Both the position numbers and the translations under genes were made by a program. Shown piece by piece: positions 7,277 to 16,800 of a stretch of 24,228 bases of DNA. Below the pieces are notes generated by a model. That model made no database searches, was not told where the DNA came from, and saw only the letters and a program-made list of their open reading frames with translations. Source of the stretch: CAYSLU01 sp964431965 (GTDB lineage: Bacteria > Verrucomicrobiota > Kiritimatiellia > CAIKKV01 > CAYSLU01); the NCBI GenBank assembly GCA_964431965.1, contig CAYSLU010000085.1, positions 1-24,228 of the forward strand, read 5' to 3'. Position 1 is the stretch's first letter; each line of letters opens with the position of its first letter.

Positions 7277-10006
7277 TCAGAACTCCAGCCGGACTTCTGT
7301 CACGCGCGGCGTCATGCCGCTGTTGATCGCGCCGAGGGCCAGGCGGTACTGGATCCAGCTTCCCGCGCCGATGTCGGCGGGGACGGCCTGGCCGCTGGCG
7401 AACCATGAGCCGGCGCCGGCCGGTCCGAGCCATGGCGCTGCGTCCAGTTCCGCCTCACGGTCGGCATGGCGCACCTGGGCCTTCACCCATGTGCCCGGCG
7501 GCACATCGGCTGTCCACGAGATCCGCATCGGTCGCGACTGGTCCGGCCGGCGGTGTGGCTCGGACATGTAGTACTCCTCGGGCCCGCGATCCATGACGTT
7601 GCCGGGGCCGGGCACGACCATGCCGTGCGGCCCGGCGGTGGGTAGCCACGTCACGCGCTTCTCGTCGAATCCGCCGGGCCCGTTCCACCACACGGCCGAG
7701 CGGCCCACGTGGTCGCCCCACGTCTTGTGGTTGGCCACGGCGAGGTCGATCCATCCGTCTCCATTGAAGTCGGCTGCGAAGTCGCCGGATGCCGAGTGGT
7801 TGAAGAGCCGCGTGAAGTCGGATGCGGAGAACCGGCGCCCGCCGCGGTTCCAGTAGATCATGCAGTCGAGGTCGCGCTTCTTTCTCCCGTCCTGGTAGCT
7901 GCCGATGAAGATGTCCAGGCTCCCGTCGTTGTTGAAGTCGGCGATGGACAGCGAGTTCACGGCTTCGGCGGGGAGCACCGAGCGGCGGTCCTCGCGCAGC
8001 CCGTCGGGGCCGTTCCAGTAGATGTAGAGGAATGAATCGTGCGGGCCGGCTGGCGATGCGGCGTGGCCGCCGACGATCAGGTCGAGGTAGCCATCGCCGT
8101 CCAGGTCGGCGGCCCGCGCCGAGCACGCGTGCCGCACGCCGAGCTCCTGCACGCGGTCCATCGACCACCCGTCCGGCCCGCCCCACAGCAGGAGGCTGCG
8201 GTCCGAGTCGATCATCGGGACGAAGAGGTCGAGCCACCCGTCGTGATTCCAGTCGGCCGCGCAGATGAAGCGCGGCTGCCGGTACACGCGCCCGCCGGAC
8301 TCGAGCCGGATGCGGCGTGGGTTGGCCGTGTCAAACCCGTTCGGGCCGCCTCGGAACACGAGCAGCTCCTCGTTCGTGAAGCCGGCCAGCGCGAGGTCGA
8401 GGTAGCCGTCGCGATCGAAGTCGCCGCAGGCGATGCCGTGCGCGCGCTGCGTGGGCAGGATCTGGGAGGGGCCGGCCGGGAAGCCGGAGGCGGACTGCAG
8501 GTAGACGAACGAGCCGGGGTCGCGGTGGACCGAGTTCTCCGCCGCGTTGGCCATGGCGACGTCGGGCCTGCCGTCGTCGTTGAAGTCGGCGCAGACGGCG
8601 ACCGTGGCGCCCCAGCCGGGCAGCTCGATCCGGCGGTCGGGCCGGAAGCCGTCCGGCCCGCCCAGGTACGCATAGACGGGCACGTTGCCGAGCTTGCTGC
8701 GCCCCTGCCGGTTGATGAGCAGCAGGGAGTCGGCCGCCGCGCCCGGCGCGCGGACGGAGAATGCGCGGCGGGCATCGTGCGACTCCACCTCCGCCCACAG
8801 CTCCGGCGCGCGTCCGCGCAGGCGGTAGACGCGCGAGGCGGTGGTGAAGGACTCCTCCGCGTACGCTTGGCAGAGGGCCACCTCGGGGCGCCCGTCTCCA
8901 TCGAAGTCGCCGACCGCCACGTCGCACGCCTCCGCGCTGGGCAGGCGGGTGCGCGCGGCAAAGGCGGATCCTGCGGGGCCGCCCCAGAGGATCCATGACG
9001 ATTCGCCCGCGCCGCCCGGTCCGGGATCCCGGCAGGCGAGGACGAGGTCGTCGTGCCCGTCGCCGTCCAGGTCGGCCACGGCGATCGAGAAGGCGTGCCG
9101 GCAGTCGATTCGCCCGGGCGATCCGAGGCTTCGGCCGGATCCCACGGGTACCAGCCAGACGGCATCCGGGCGCGCGACGAACAGGCAGAGCTGGCCGGCC
9201 AGCCGGATGACCGTGACCAGAGGGCGAGCGGCGTCGACCCACTCGGTGTATGGCTGAATGGCGTCGGCGGGGCCGGATGGGGGCGGGGCCAGGGGAGGGG
9301 CGTCGCCGGGGATTGGCACGGGCGTCCAGCACCGCGCGTCCAGGCCGGCCGGCGAGCCCCAGTAGATGCGCGTGGTTCCGTCCTTCGCCCGCGCGATCAG
9401 GTCCGCGCACCCGTCCCCGTCGAGATCCGCGGCGGCAATCTGGTCGGCTTGGATATCGAGGTCAATCTGGCTGCCGGGCAGGAATCCGAGGGCGCCCTGG
9501 TGGAACACCCGCAGGCTGGCCTTGCACTGGAACGCGAGGTCGAGGCGCCCGTCCCCGTTGAAATCGCCGGCGGCGACGGCGAAGCACAGCGGGGCCGGGA
9601 CGTACTGGACCGCGTGCTCGCCCCAGTGCCCGTCGGAGCCGTAGTAGATCGTCGCGTTCGTGTCGTATCCCACGCCGTCATACCAATTGCCGACGATCAG
9701 CTCGCCGCGGCCGTCGGCGTTGAGATCGGCGATGGCAGCGCAGGTGGCGCCGGGGGAGCGGATCTCCGCGCGCGTCGGGGCGGCGCCGGCGGGTGACCAG
9801 CTGTAGAGGTAGGCGGGAGGGACCTCCCAGTGGTTCTGGCTGTTGCAGAACAGCAGGTCGACGTAGCCGTCGCGGTTGAGGTCGTAGAGGTGGATGCGCT
9901 GGAGCACTCCGGCGCGCGAGACGTAGAGGTTCTGCCCCGCGTTGCCGAACGAGCCCCGGCCGAACGCCTCGAATCCGCGTGTCACCCAGCTCGAAGGCCG
10001 ATTCAC
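7277..10006 (-). CDS. FG-GAP/VCBS-repeat beta-propeller protein
   Basis: A 909-residue protein built of calcium-binding FG-GAP/VCBS repeats with the core D-x-(N/D)-x-D-G-x2-(D/E)-(L/I/V). Clear copies begin near residues 42, 94, 148, 194, 312, 367, 474, 529, 585, 634, 690 and 746, about 54 residues apart except for two gaps of about 110. Each gap has room for one degenerate blade, so two seven-bladed propellers are likely. Residues about 825-909 form a separate beta-rich C-terminal domain (MRISWTADVPPGT to EVRLEF). Such proteins usually bind polysaccharides or proteins outside the cell, but no signal peptide is visible after the GTG at 10004-10006; GGGAGA lies nine bases upstream and the first repeat follows within 40 residues. 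It is transcribed away from the M28 peptidase gene. Confidence 0.88.
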   Translation of the reverse strand: MNRPSSWVTRGFEAFGRGSFGNAGQNLYVSRAGVLQRIHLYDLNRDGYVDLLFCNSQNHWEVPPAYLYSWSPAGAAPTRAEIRSPGATCAAIADLNADGRGELIVGNWYDGVGYDTNATIYYGSDGHWGEHAVQYVPAPLCFAVAAGDFNGDGRLDLAFQCKASLRVFHQGALGFLPGSQIDLDIQADQIAAADLDGDGCADLIARAKDGTTRIYWGSPAGLDARCWTPVPIPGDAPPLAPPPSGPADAIQPYTEWVDAARPLVTVIRLAGQLCLFVARPDAVWLVPVGSGRSLGSPGRIDCRHAFSIAVADLDGDGHDDLVLACRDPGPGGAGESSWILWGGPAGSAFAARTRLPSAEACDVAVGDFDGDGRPEVALCQAYAEESFTTASRVYRLRGRAPELWAEVESHDARRAFSVRAPGAAADSLLLINRQGRSKLGNVPVYAYLGGPDGFRPDRRIELPGWGATVAVCADFNDDGRPDVAMANAAENSVHRDPGSFVYLQSASGFPAGPSQILPTQRAHGIACGDFDRDGYLDLALAGFTNEELLVFRGGPNGFDTANPRRIRLESGGRVYRQPRFICAADWNHDGWLDLFVPMIDSDRSLLLWGGPDGWSMDRVQELGVRHACSARAADLDGDGYLDLIVGGHAASPAGPHDSFLYIYWNGPDGLREDRRSVLPAEAVNSLSIADFNNDGSLDIFIGSYQDGRKKRDLDCMIYWNRGGRRFSASDFTRLFNHSASGDFAADFNGDGWIDLAVANHKTWGDHVGRSAVWWNGPGGFDEKRVTWLPTAGPHGMVVPGPGNVMDRGPEEYYMSEPHRRPDQSRPMRISWTADVPPGTWVKAQVRHADREAELDAAPWLGPAGAGSWFASGQAVPADIGAGSWIQYRLALGAINSGMTPRVTEVRLEF

Positions 10007-10018
10007 TCCGGTGGCTCT

Positions 10019-10037
10019 CCCGTCCGCGATGGACGGG
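10019..10037 (-). promoter_or_regulatory. Perfect inverted repeat at the start of the propeller-gene leader
   Basis: CCCGTCC and GGACGGG form a perfect 7-base inverted repeat around a 5-base loop. It lies just downstream of the -10 hexamer at 10042-10047 and its gene-proximal arm runs directly into the GGGAGA ribosome-binding site of the propeller gene. It could act as an operator at the transcription start or as an RNA hairpin that hides the ribosome-binding site. No binding protein can be named. Confidence 0.45.
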
Positions 10038-10041
10038 CAAG

Positions 10042-10070
10042 AAGCTAGAGGGCGCCGTCGTCCGCGTCAA
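10042..10070 (-). promoter_or_regulatory. Sigma70-type promoter of the propeller gene
   Basis: On the minus strand TTGACG (10070-10065) and TAGCTT (10047-10042) are 17 bases apart. The same two hexamers with the same spacing occur upstream of tRNA-Ser in this window, which supports both. The predicted start near 10035 gives a leader of about 30 bases before the GTG at 10006. Confidence 0.6.
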
Positions 10071-10128
10071 CTCCGGCATCCGCTCTGTCGTGCTTCTCCG
10101 CGGGCCCGTCTTCATGAGACAATGCCTC

Positions 10129-12321
10129 ATGTCGATACTTACGACCGTTCGCCGTCTGGCTGCGTCCGCCGTCGCGGCCTCTCTGTGGCTGGCTGCCGCC
10201 CCGGCGGCGGGGGCGGACGAGCCGGCGGCGACGGCGCTCGCGCGCGTCGAGCTGGCCGGCCGCATAGCGGACCTGCGCCTGCCGGTCCACGCATGGCTGA
10301 TCGACGGCGCCGGGGCCGAGTATCTGCTGGTCATCGCGCCAGAGGATCGGATCCGCGCGGCGGGCTGGCCCTGCCGCATCCTGGACCGCGGCGCCGCGCC
10401 GGGCGGCTATGTGGTGGCTTCGAGCCGGCGCGCGGACGGCGCCGCGGCGGCTTCCTCCCGCGTGCGGATCGTTCACGACGACGGGCGCCAGTGGATCGTG
10501 GCCGCGGAGCCCGGCGCGCGCGAGACTCTGGGCGAGTTGGGGTTCGAGATCGCCGGCCTGAGCGCGCTCCCCGTGGAGTTCACCGGGCCGCTGCGGGCGG
10601 CTGCGGCCACCGCCGCGTTCGCCCCGGATTCGTCGGTCGCGGAGATCGTCGGCGGGTACGGGCCGAGCAACATGGTGGCGTGGCTGCGGCGGCTCAGCGG
10701 GCCGGAGCCCGTGATCGCCGGCGGGCACTACGCCGGAATTCCCGCCCGGCATACGGCTCAGGCCGGCCTGACTCGGGGGCTCCGGTTCGCCGAGGAGCAC
10801 TTCCTGGCGCTGGGCCTGCGGGCCGAGCGGCGGAGCTGGTCCGGCAGCGGGTACTCCGGGGTCAACCTGATCGCCACGCAGCCCGGCACCGGTCCGAACG
10901 CGAGCGAGATCGTGCTGGTGGTCGCGCATCTCGACGACATGCCGTCGGGGGCGACGGCGCCCGGGGCGGACGACAACGCCAGCGGATCGGCCGGCGTGCT
11001 GGCCTGCGCCGCCGCGTTTCGCCCATACCGGTTCGACCGCACCGTGCGCTATGCGCTGTTCACCGGCGAGGAGCAGGGCTTGCTGGGCAGTGCCGCCTAC
11101 GCCGCGGGCGCGAAGGCCTCCACCGATGCGGTCTACGCGGTGATCAACATGGACATGATCGCATGGGACCACAGCGGCGGGCCGGTGGCCGAGCTGCACA
11201 CGCGGACGACGTCGAACCCGGACTACGCGCGCGACCTGGCCCTGTTCTCCGTGTTCACCAACGTCGTAGCCGCGTATGGCCTGTCGGGGCGGCTGTCCCC
11301 CGTGCTGAGGCCCGACGCGATCCAGTACAGCGACCACTCGTCCTTCTGGGCGCAAGGCTGGCCGGCGATCCTCGCCATCGAGGACTACACATCCGACTTC
11401 AATGCGTACTACCACACGACGAGCGACACCGTGGACAAGATCAACCCGGGGTACTTCACGGCCCTGGCGGCGGCATGCGCGGGCACGGCGGCCCACCTCG
11501 CCGGGCCGGCGGGGCGCGAGCCGTTCGACCTCGTCGAGGTCGCGAGCGGCGATTGGACGGTTGGCAGCGGGGTGGGGGCGGCGCTGTTCCATGCGGCGCA
11601 CGAGCCGGGCGCCACCGAGGCCGGGGCGGACGGGCGGGATCGGGCGCTGACCAATGCGCCGGCGAACCCGAACCCGCGGTGGCACGTCGTACATTCGGAG
11701 CCGTACGCCGGGCGGCTGAGCCGCGATGCGCGCGCGCCCGATAGCGGCACGCTGTTCCGCGGCGTGCTTTCGATTGCCGGCACGAACACGCAGCCGCTGG
11801 CCGTGACGAACCGACTCCGGTTTGCCTTTCCGGCGGCACCCGATACGGGCCGGGTGTACTCGGCCCGGATCCGCGTGGACGCCGGTCACACGGCATCGGG
11901 CCAGCCGTTCGACTGCGTCACGAACCTGCTCGAGTTGGTGTCGGGCGGCGGGTGGCTGGACCTCCCGGCGCTGGCCGCCGCCACGGGCGGGACGGTGTAT
12001 GGAAGCTGCGAGATCGGATCGCGTCCGCTCGACCAGTCCGCGAGCGCGTGCGTCGCGCGCCTCGAGTGGGATGCCGCGGCCGGGATGGTCGTATCGACCT
12101 TCGCGCAGGGCGGGGTGACGGTGGTGGATGAGATCCAGGTGCGAACGAGCCTGGTGTCGGGCGTCTGGGCTTCCTGGCGCACGCACACGAACCGGGTCTC
12201 GCTCGATGCATCGAGCTTCGAGTCCGGCTGGCATCCGCTCTCGCTCGGTCTGGACGAGCCGGCTGTCGCGGATGCCGCCGCCCGCTTCTTCCGGCTGCAC
12301 CGGGCCTGGGCGGGCGACTGA
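10129..12321 (+). CDS. Secreted M28-family zinc metallopeptidase
   Basis: A 730-residue exported peptidase. An N-terminal signal peptide (VRRLAASAVAASLWLAAAP, cleavage probably near AAGA at about residue 29) is followed by a pro-region (30-245) and the M28 catalytic domain (about 246-455). The di-zinc site is complete: VVAHLDD (H267), PGADDNASG (D281), FTGEEQGLLGS (catalytic E314, ligand E315), NMDMI (D342) and YHTTSDT (H429). This fits a co-catalytic aminopeptidase. Residues about 460-730 form a beta-rich extension with no catalytic motif, perhaps for substrate or surface binding. ATG at 10129 is chosen because it leads directly into the signal peptide; an in-frame ATG at 10114 is equally possible, and neither has a strong Shine-Dalgarno site. 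It is divergent from the propeller gene. Confidence 0.92.
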   Translation: MSILTTVRRLAASAVAASLWLAAAPAAGADEPAATALARVELAGRIADLRLPVHAWLIDGAGAEYLLVIAPEDRIRAAGWPCRILDRGAAPGGYVVASSRRADGAAAASSRVRIVHDDGRQWIVAAEPGARETLGELGFEIAGLSALPVEFTGPLRAAAATAAFAPDSSVAEIVGGYGPSNMVAWLRRLSGPEPVIAGGHYAGIPARHTAQAGLTRGLRFAEEHFLALGLRAERRSWSGSGYSGVNLIATQPGTGPNASEIVLVVAHLDDMPSGATAPGADDNASGSAGVLACAAAFRPYRFDRTVRYALFTGEEQGLLGSAAYAAGAKASTDAVYAVINMDMIAWDHSGGPVAELHTRTTSNPDYARDLALFSVFTNVVAAYGLSGRLSPVLRPDAIQYSDHSSFWAQGWPAILAIEDYTSDFNAYYHTTSDTVDKINPGYFTALAAACAGTAAHLAGPAGREPFDLVEVASGDWTVGSGVGAALFHAAHEPGATEAGADGRDRALTNAPANPNPRWHVVHSEPYAGRLSRDARAPDSGTLFRGVLSIAGTNTQPLAVTNRLRFAFPAAPDTGRVYSARIRVDAGHTASGQPFDCVTNLLELVSGGGWLDLPALAAATGGTVYGSCEIGSRPLDQSASACVARLEWDAAAGMVVSTFAQGGVTVVDEIQVRTSLVSGVWASWRTHTNRVSLDASSFESGWHPLSLGLDEPAVADAAARFFRLHRAWAGD

Positions 12322-12491
12322 TGGGGCTGTGAATCCGGGGTGCGTTTTGGTATCAGCTGTCTCCCTGGGGCGCGCGCCGCTCCGGTCCGCAGCCCGCGGG
12401 CAACGGAGCCGCTTCGCGTCCCGCGTATCGAAGGTCCGCCGCAGCATGAGACGACGATTTGCCGGTGTGCCACTCGTCGATGGAGCCAAAG

Positions 12492-13820
12492 ATGAGCGCC
12501 GCTGAACCAACCATTATTTGCCCGAAGTGCAGGACCGAGATCAAGCTCACCGAGTCTCTGGCCGCTCCGCTGGTCGAGTCCATCCGGCTGGACTACGAGG
12601 AGCGTCTCGCCCGGAAGGACGCTGACGCAGCCCGGCGGGAGGCGGCCGTGCGGGAGCGCGAGGCGGCCATCGCCAAGGCCCGCGTGGCGCTCGACGACCA
12701 GGTGGCCGAGAAGGTGAAGCAGGAGCGGGGGCGCATCGCAGCCGAGGAGGCCCGGAAGGCCCGATCCGCACTGGCGAGTGACCTCGATCAGAAGGCGAAG
12801 GAGCTGCTCGAGCTGCAGGACGTCCTGAAGGTGCGGGACCAGAAGCTGGCCGAGGCGCAGAAGGCGCAGGCGGAGCTCATACGGAAGCAGCGGGAGCTCG
12901 ACGACGCCAAGCGGGAGATGGAGCTGACCATCGAGCAGCGGGTTCAGAAGAGCCTGTCCGCGACCCGCGACCAGGCGCGCCAGGAGGCGGAGGAGTCGCT
13001 CAAGTTCAAGGTGATGGAAAAGGAGCAGACCATCACGTCCATGCAGCGGCAGATCGAGGAGCTCAAGCGCCGGGCCGAGCAGGGGTCGCAGCAGCTGCAG
13101 GGCGAAGTTCAGGAGCTTGAGCTCGAATCCCTGTTGCGCGCCAAGTTCCCGCGCGACACGATCGAGCCGGTGCCGAAGGGCGAGCATGGCGGCGACGTGC
13201 TCCAGCGCATTCACGGGCCGCTCGGGCAGATCTGCGGCACCATTCTGTGGGAGTCCAAGCGTACCAAGAACTGGAGCGACGGCTGGCTGGTCAAGCTGCG
13301 CGAGGACCAGCGCGCCGCCAAGGCGGAGCTGGCCGTGCTGGTGACCCAGGCGCTGCCCAAGGAGATGGAGTCCTTCGACCTGGTGGACGGCGTATGGGTC
13401 ACCCCGCCGCGCACCGCGCTTCCGGTTGCCCAGGCGCTCCGCCAGATGCTCTCCGAGGTCGCCCTGGCCCGGCAGTCGACCGAGGGGCAGCAGACCAAGA
13501 TGGAGATGGTGTACCAGTACCTGACCGGGCCGCGCTTCCGACAGCGGGTTCAGGCCATTGTCGAGGCGTTCACCTCCATGCGCGAGGATCTCGACAAGGA
13601 GAAGAAGGCCATCCTGAAGCAGTGGGCCAAGCGCGAAGAGCAGACCGAGCGCGTCCTTCAGGCTACCGTCGGCATGTACGGCGACCTTCAGGGCATCGCC
13701 GGCAAGACGCTGCAGGAGATTGAGGGGCTCGAGATGAACGCGCTGGATGAGCCCGGAGCGCCGGCCCGGGCACTGCCCGACGCCCGGCCGCCGGAGCCGG
13801 GAGCATCCGCGCACGCCTGA
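12492..13820 (+). CDS. DUF2130 coiled-coil protein with a PD-(D/E)XK-like core
   Basis: A 442-residue cytoplasmic protein of the DUF2130 family. It opens with a single zinc-knuckle half (IICPKC, C10 and C13), followed by a long charged coiled coil (about 30-210). The conserved core holds GGDVLQRI (D235) and ILWESKRTKNWSDGW (E254, K256). From memory of the family, this D...E-x-K arrangement resembles the nuclease fold of restriction enzymes, so DNA binding or cleavage is plausible but unproven. A second helical region with MVYQYLTGPRFRQRV follows. The ATG at 12492 has GGAG six bases upstream; ATG 12480 and TTG 12459 in the same frame are less likely. The proline-rich tail (about 415-442) looks disordered. 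It sits between two secreted-protease genes with no obvious functional link. Confidence 0.9.
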   Translation: MSAAEPTIICPKCRTEIKLTESLAAPLVESIRLDYEERLARKDADAARREAAVREREAAIAKARVALDDQVAEKVKQERGRIAAEEARKARSALASDLDQKAKELLELQDVLKVRDQKLAEAQKAQAELIRKQRELDDAKREMELTIEQRVQKSLSATRDQARQEAEESLKFKVMEKEQTITSMQRQIEELKRRAEQGSQQLQGEVQELELESLLRAKFPRDTIEPVPKGEHGGDVLQRIHGPLGQICGTILWESKRTKNWSDGWLVKLREDQRAAKAELAVLVTQALPKEMESFDLVDGVWVTPPRTALPVAQALRQMLSEVALARQSTEGQQTKMEMVYQYLTGPRFRQRVQAIVEAFTSMREDLDKEKKAILKQWAKREEQTERVLQATVGMYGDLQGIAGKTLQEIEGLEMNALDEPGAPARALPDARPPEPGASAHA

Positions 13821-13847
13821 CGCCGGAAGGTCACGTGGGACGCGCGA

Positions 13848-16800
13848 ATGAAGCAGAGAGGGATCACTTCAGGAACGCGACGTGCAAGCCGGGCGTCGGT
13901 GAGACGCATCGCCTGCCTGGCCATTGTGGGACTGGCGGTTCTTCTTGTCGCGCTGACGTTCCGATCACACTCCACCGGTTCCGCCCCACGGTCGGCGGCG
14001 CCGGCCCCGGGTGCGCGGGAAGACGCGGCCCCCGTTGCGACTGAACCGGCCAAGGCCATCGGAGCGGCCGAACTCCCGCAGGCCGCTTCGTCGGCCCTGC
14101 CTTCTCCGTCCGGCGCGGCGGCCGGACAAGCCGCGCCGCCCGAAGGCGATCCGGCGCGCGTCTTGGCGCGATTCCAGGAATGGATGGACGCCTACCGGAA
14201 CGCGGATGCGGCAGGTCGGGGCGATCTTCTCGCCGAAGGAATCGCGATCGCCCGCGAGAGGCGCGCGCGGATGCTCGACCTGATCAGGACCGATCCGACG
14301 AATGCGCTCGACCACGCCGTGACGTACCGACTTCGCAAGGGTCTCCCGTCCCAGGTTGTCGCCCTTCTCGAGGAACTCGTGAGCGGCAAGGGCCGGTATG
14401 ACGTCATGGCCGTGGATCACGTCACGGACCAGGGGCTGCGCGGGGAAACGAGACGGTCCTTCACCACCCTTGATGGACGCACTCTTTCTGTCTCCACGTA
14501 TGGCAGGCGCAGTCACACGCCTACAAAGAACAGTCTCTCCGGACACGGCATCGCGCTGGACGGGTTCATGGCCATGCACGAGAGCCCCGTGCGGGAGCTG
14601 GACTCCGCGGAGCGAGCCGATCTGGACCTGCCGGCGGACGGGGTCGCCCTCGCGGCTTACGACCGGTTCATCGTCGTCGAAGACCGCGAAGCCATGGCCC
14701 GGATCGCCTCCGAGATCGAGGCGGTTGAGGACAAAGTGAACCCGTTCTCCAAGGAGCCTGCTTCGCTTGTGGCCGACACGGTCAAGATGAGGAGGGTGTC
14801 CGGCACGGAGCCGCCAACGGCCCAGTCGCCGTTGGACGACGGGGGTTCCAGTAGCGCGGGAGGATTGGCTCCCGAATCCTCCTGGACCGAAGGGGCCAAG
14901 ACCCTGCTGTATATTCGCGCGCGGTTCGCGGACGAATCGCCCACCTATGAGCCGCTCACGCTGGCTGCTGCGCAAACCTATCAAGAGGCGGTAAATCAGT
15001 ACTACCAGAATGCTTCGTACGGCAAGACCTCCATTGAATCCACGTTCACCACCACCGTGACCCTGCCGCATGAGTTGGCGTATTACTCTACAAACTGGAT
15101 GGGATTCTCCCTTCTGTTGTCCGATGCGTGTGCAGCGGCCAAGGCAGCCAACCCGAGTTGGGATTGGGCGAATTTCAATCTGTACACCGTCGCGACCGCC
15201 CATAGCGGATTCACTTACGCGGGCAGCGCATGGGTCGGTGGGGCAGGGTGCCATCTGGCGGGTTATTTTTCGCTCCGAACAGCCGGCCATGAATACGGCC
15301 ACAATTTCGGGCTCGGGCACGCGAACTACTGGCGCACCGACTCTCCTTCGCCGATCGGCAGAGACAGCGTTCCCGGAGGTTACGTCGGGGACACCGTAAA
15401 CAGCGAACTGGTTGAATACGGGCATCGGTTCAGCCTCATGAGCGCCATGATGAACGCCGACCTGGACAACGCCGAAAAGCCGCATTTTGCCCCGTACGAG
15501 AAGTTGGGCCTCGGCTGGCTATCTACGGCAGACGTTGCCACGGTCAGCGCAAGCGGCACCTATAGGGTTTACCGGCATGACCATCGTGACGCGTCGTCCG
15601 GTACACGCGCGATCAAGGTGAACGTGCCCTTCTCGGACTACTGGGCAAGCGGGTACAACAGAAAATACTGGCTGTCGTACCGGCGCAACCTGTTCAGCGT
15701 CGGCACATCCAAGACGTGGATGCCGTACGGGCTCCAAGTAGACTTGGGCAAAGACGCCTACTCCATGGGGATTAGCACGGTTCTACTGGACATGACCCCC
15801 TTCAGCGACGACGACAACAGTGGCGCCAGCTACAACGACGATAACGCGGACAAGGACGACGGCTTCCTGCTCCTCGGCAGGACCTACAGCGACGGCAAGG
15901 CGAATATTCACATCACGCCCATCGCCGGCGGCGGCTCCAGTCCTTCGGAATGGGTGGATGTTGTCGTGACGCTCGGCGCGGTTCCCGACAACCATCCTCC
16001 CCAACTCGTGCTGACCGCGGGCACGAATCAGGCAGCCATCAATCAGCCGGTGACCTTCACGGCATCGGCAGTCGATCCGGACGGCGATCCCCTGGCGTAC
16101 GGGTGGTACTACACGGACAACACGTCGACGGGATCCACCAACCTGAACTCTGCGACGGCGGTCCGGTCGTGGGGTGCCGTTGGCGAGTATCGCGTGATGT
16201 GCGTGGCCAGCGACATGAAGGGGGGGATCGCCAGCGATACGATCGTGATGAAAGTCGGCAATCCCGCGGCCCACTACCGGATCACGGGCCGCGTGCTGCA
16301 CGGCGGCCGTCCCGTGGCGGGGGCGCGAGTTAACATCGGGTCCTCTTACCAGACGTGGTCCGATTCGGACGGTAGCTATGTTCTGCCCGGCTTGGCGATC
16401 GGCAGCCATACCGTCACCTGCCGGAAGGATGGCCTGACGTTCGCGGCCCAGTTCACCAACCCGGTGGGTGTCGGGCCCTACGACGCGTACGGCAAGGAGT
16501 TCTGGGCGAACGAACCCTATTCGGGTATCGGCACGGCGATCACCGTCCACCCCTACGAGACGGAGGTCTACGAAGGCAGCAACCTGCAGTACGTTGCGCG
16601 CGGCTGGGACAGCCTCGGCACAGGGGTGTCCGTCGCGGCGGCCTGGAACGTGAGCGGCGGCGGCACGATCGACGGGAGCGGGGTGTTTTCCGCTACGACA
16701 GCCGGCGGTCCGTTCGTGGTTACCGCCACGGACCAGGGCGCTTCCGGCAATGCCTACGTGTGGGTGGTTCCCTATGTCAGCAACACCCTGCCCGTGGCGG

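Noticed and set aside
10045..12510. 821-codon minus-strand frame opposite the M28 peptidase
   Set aside because: The opposite strand encodes a complete zinc peptidase with all ligands; this frame is low-complexity and arginine-rich.
11886..13814. 642-codon minus-strand frame opposite DUF2130
   Set aside because: Leucine-rich complement of a coiled-coil gene; no domain character.
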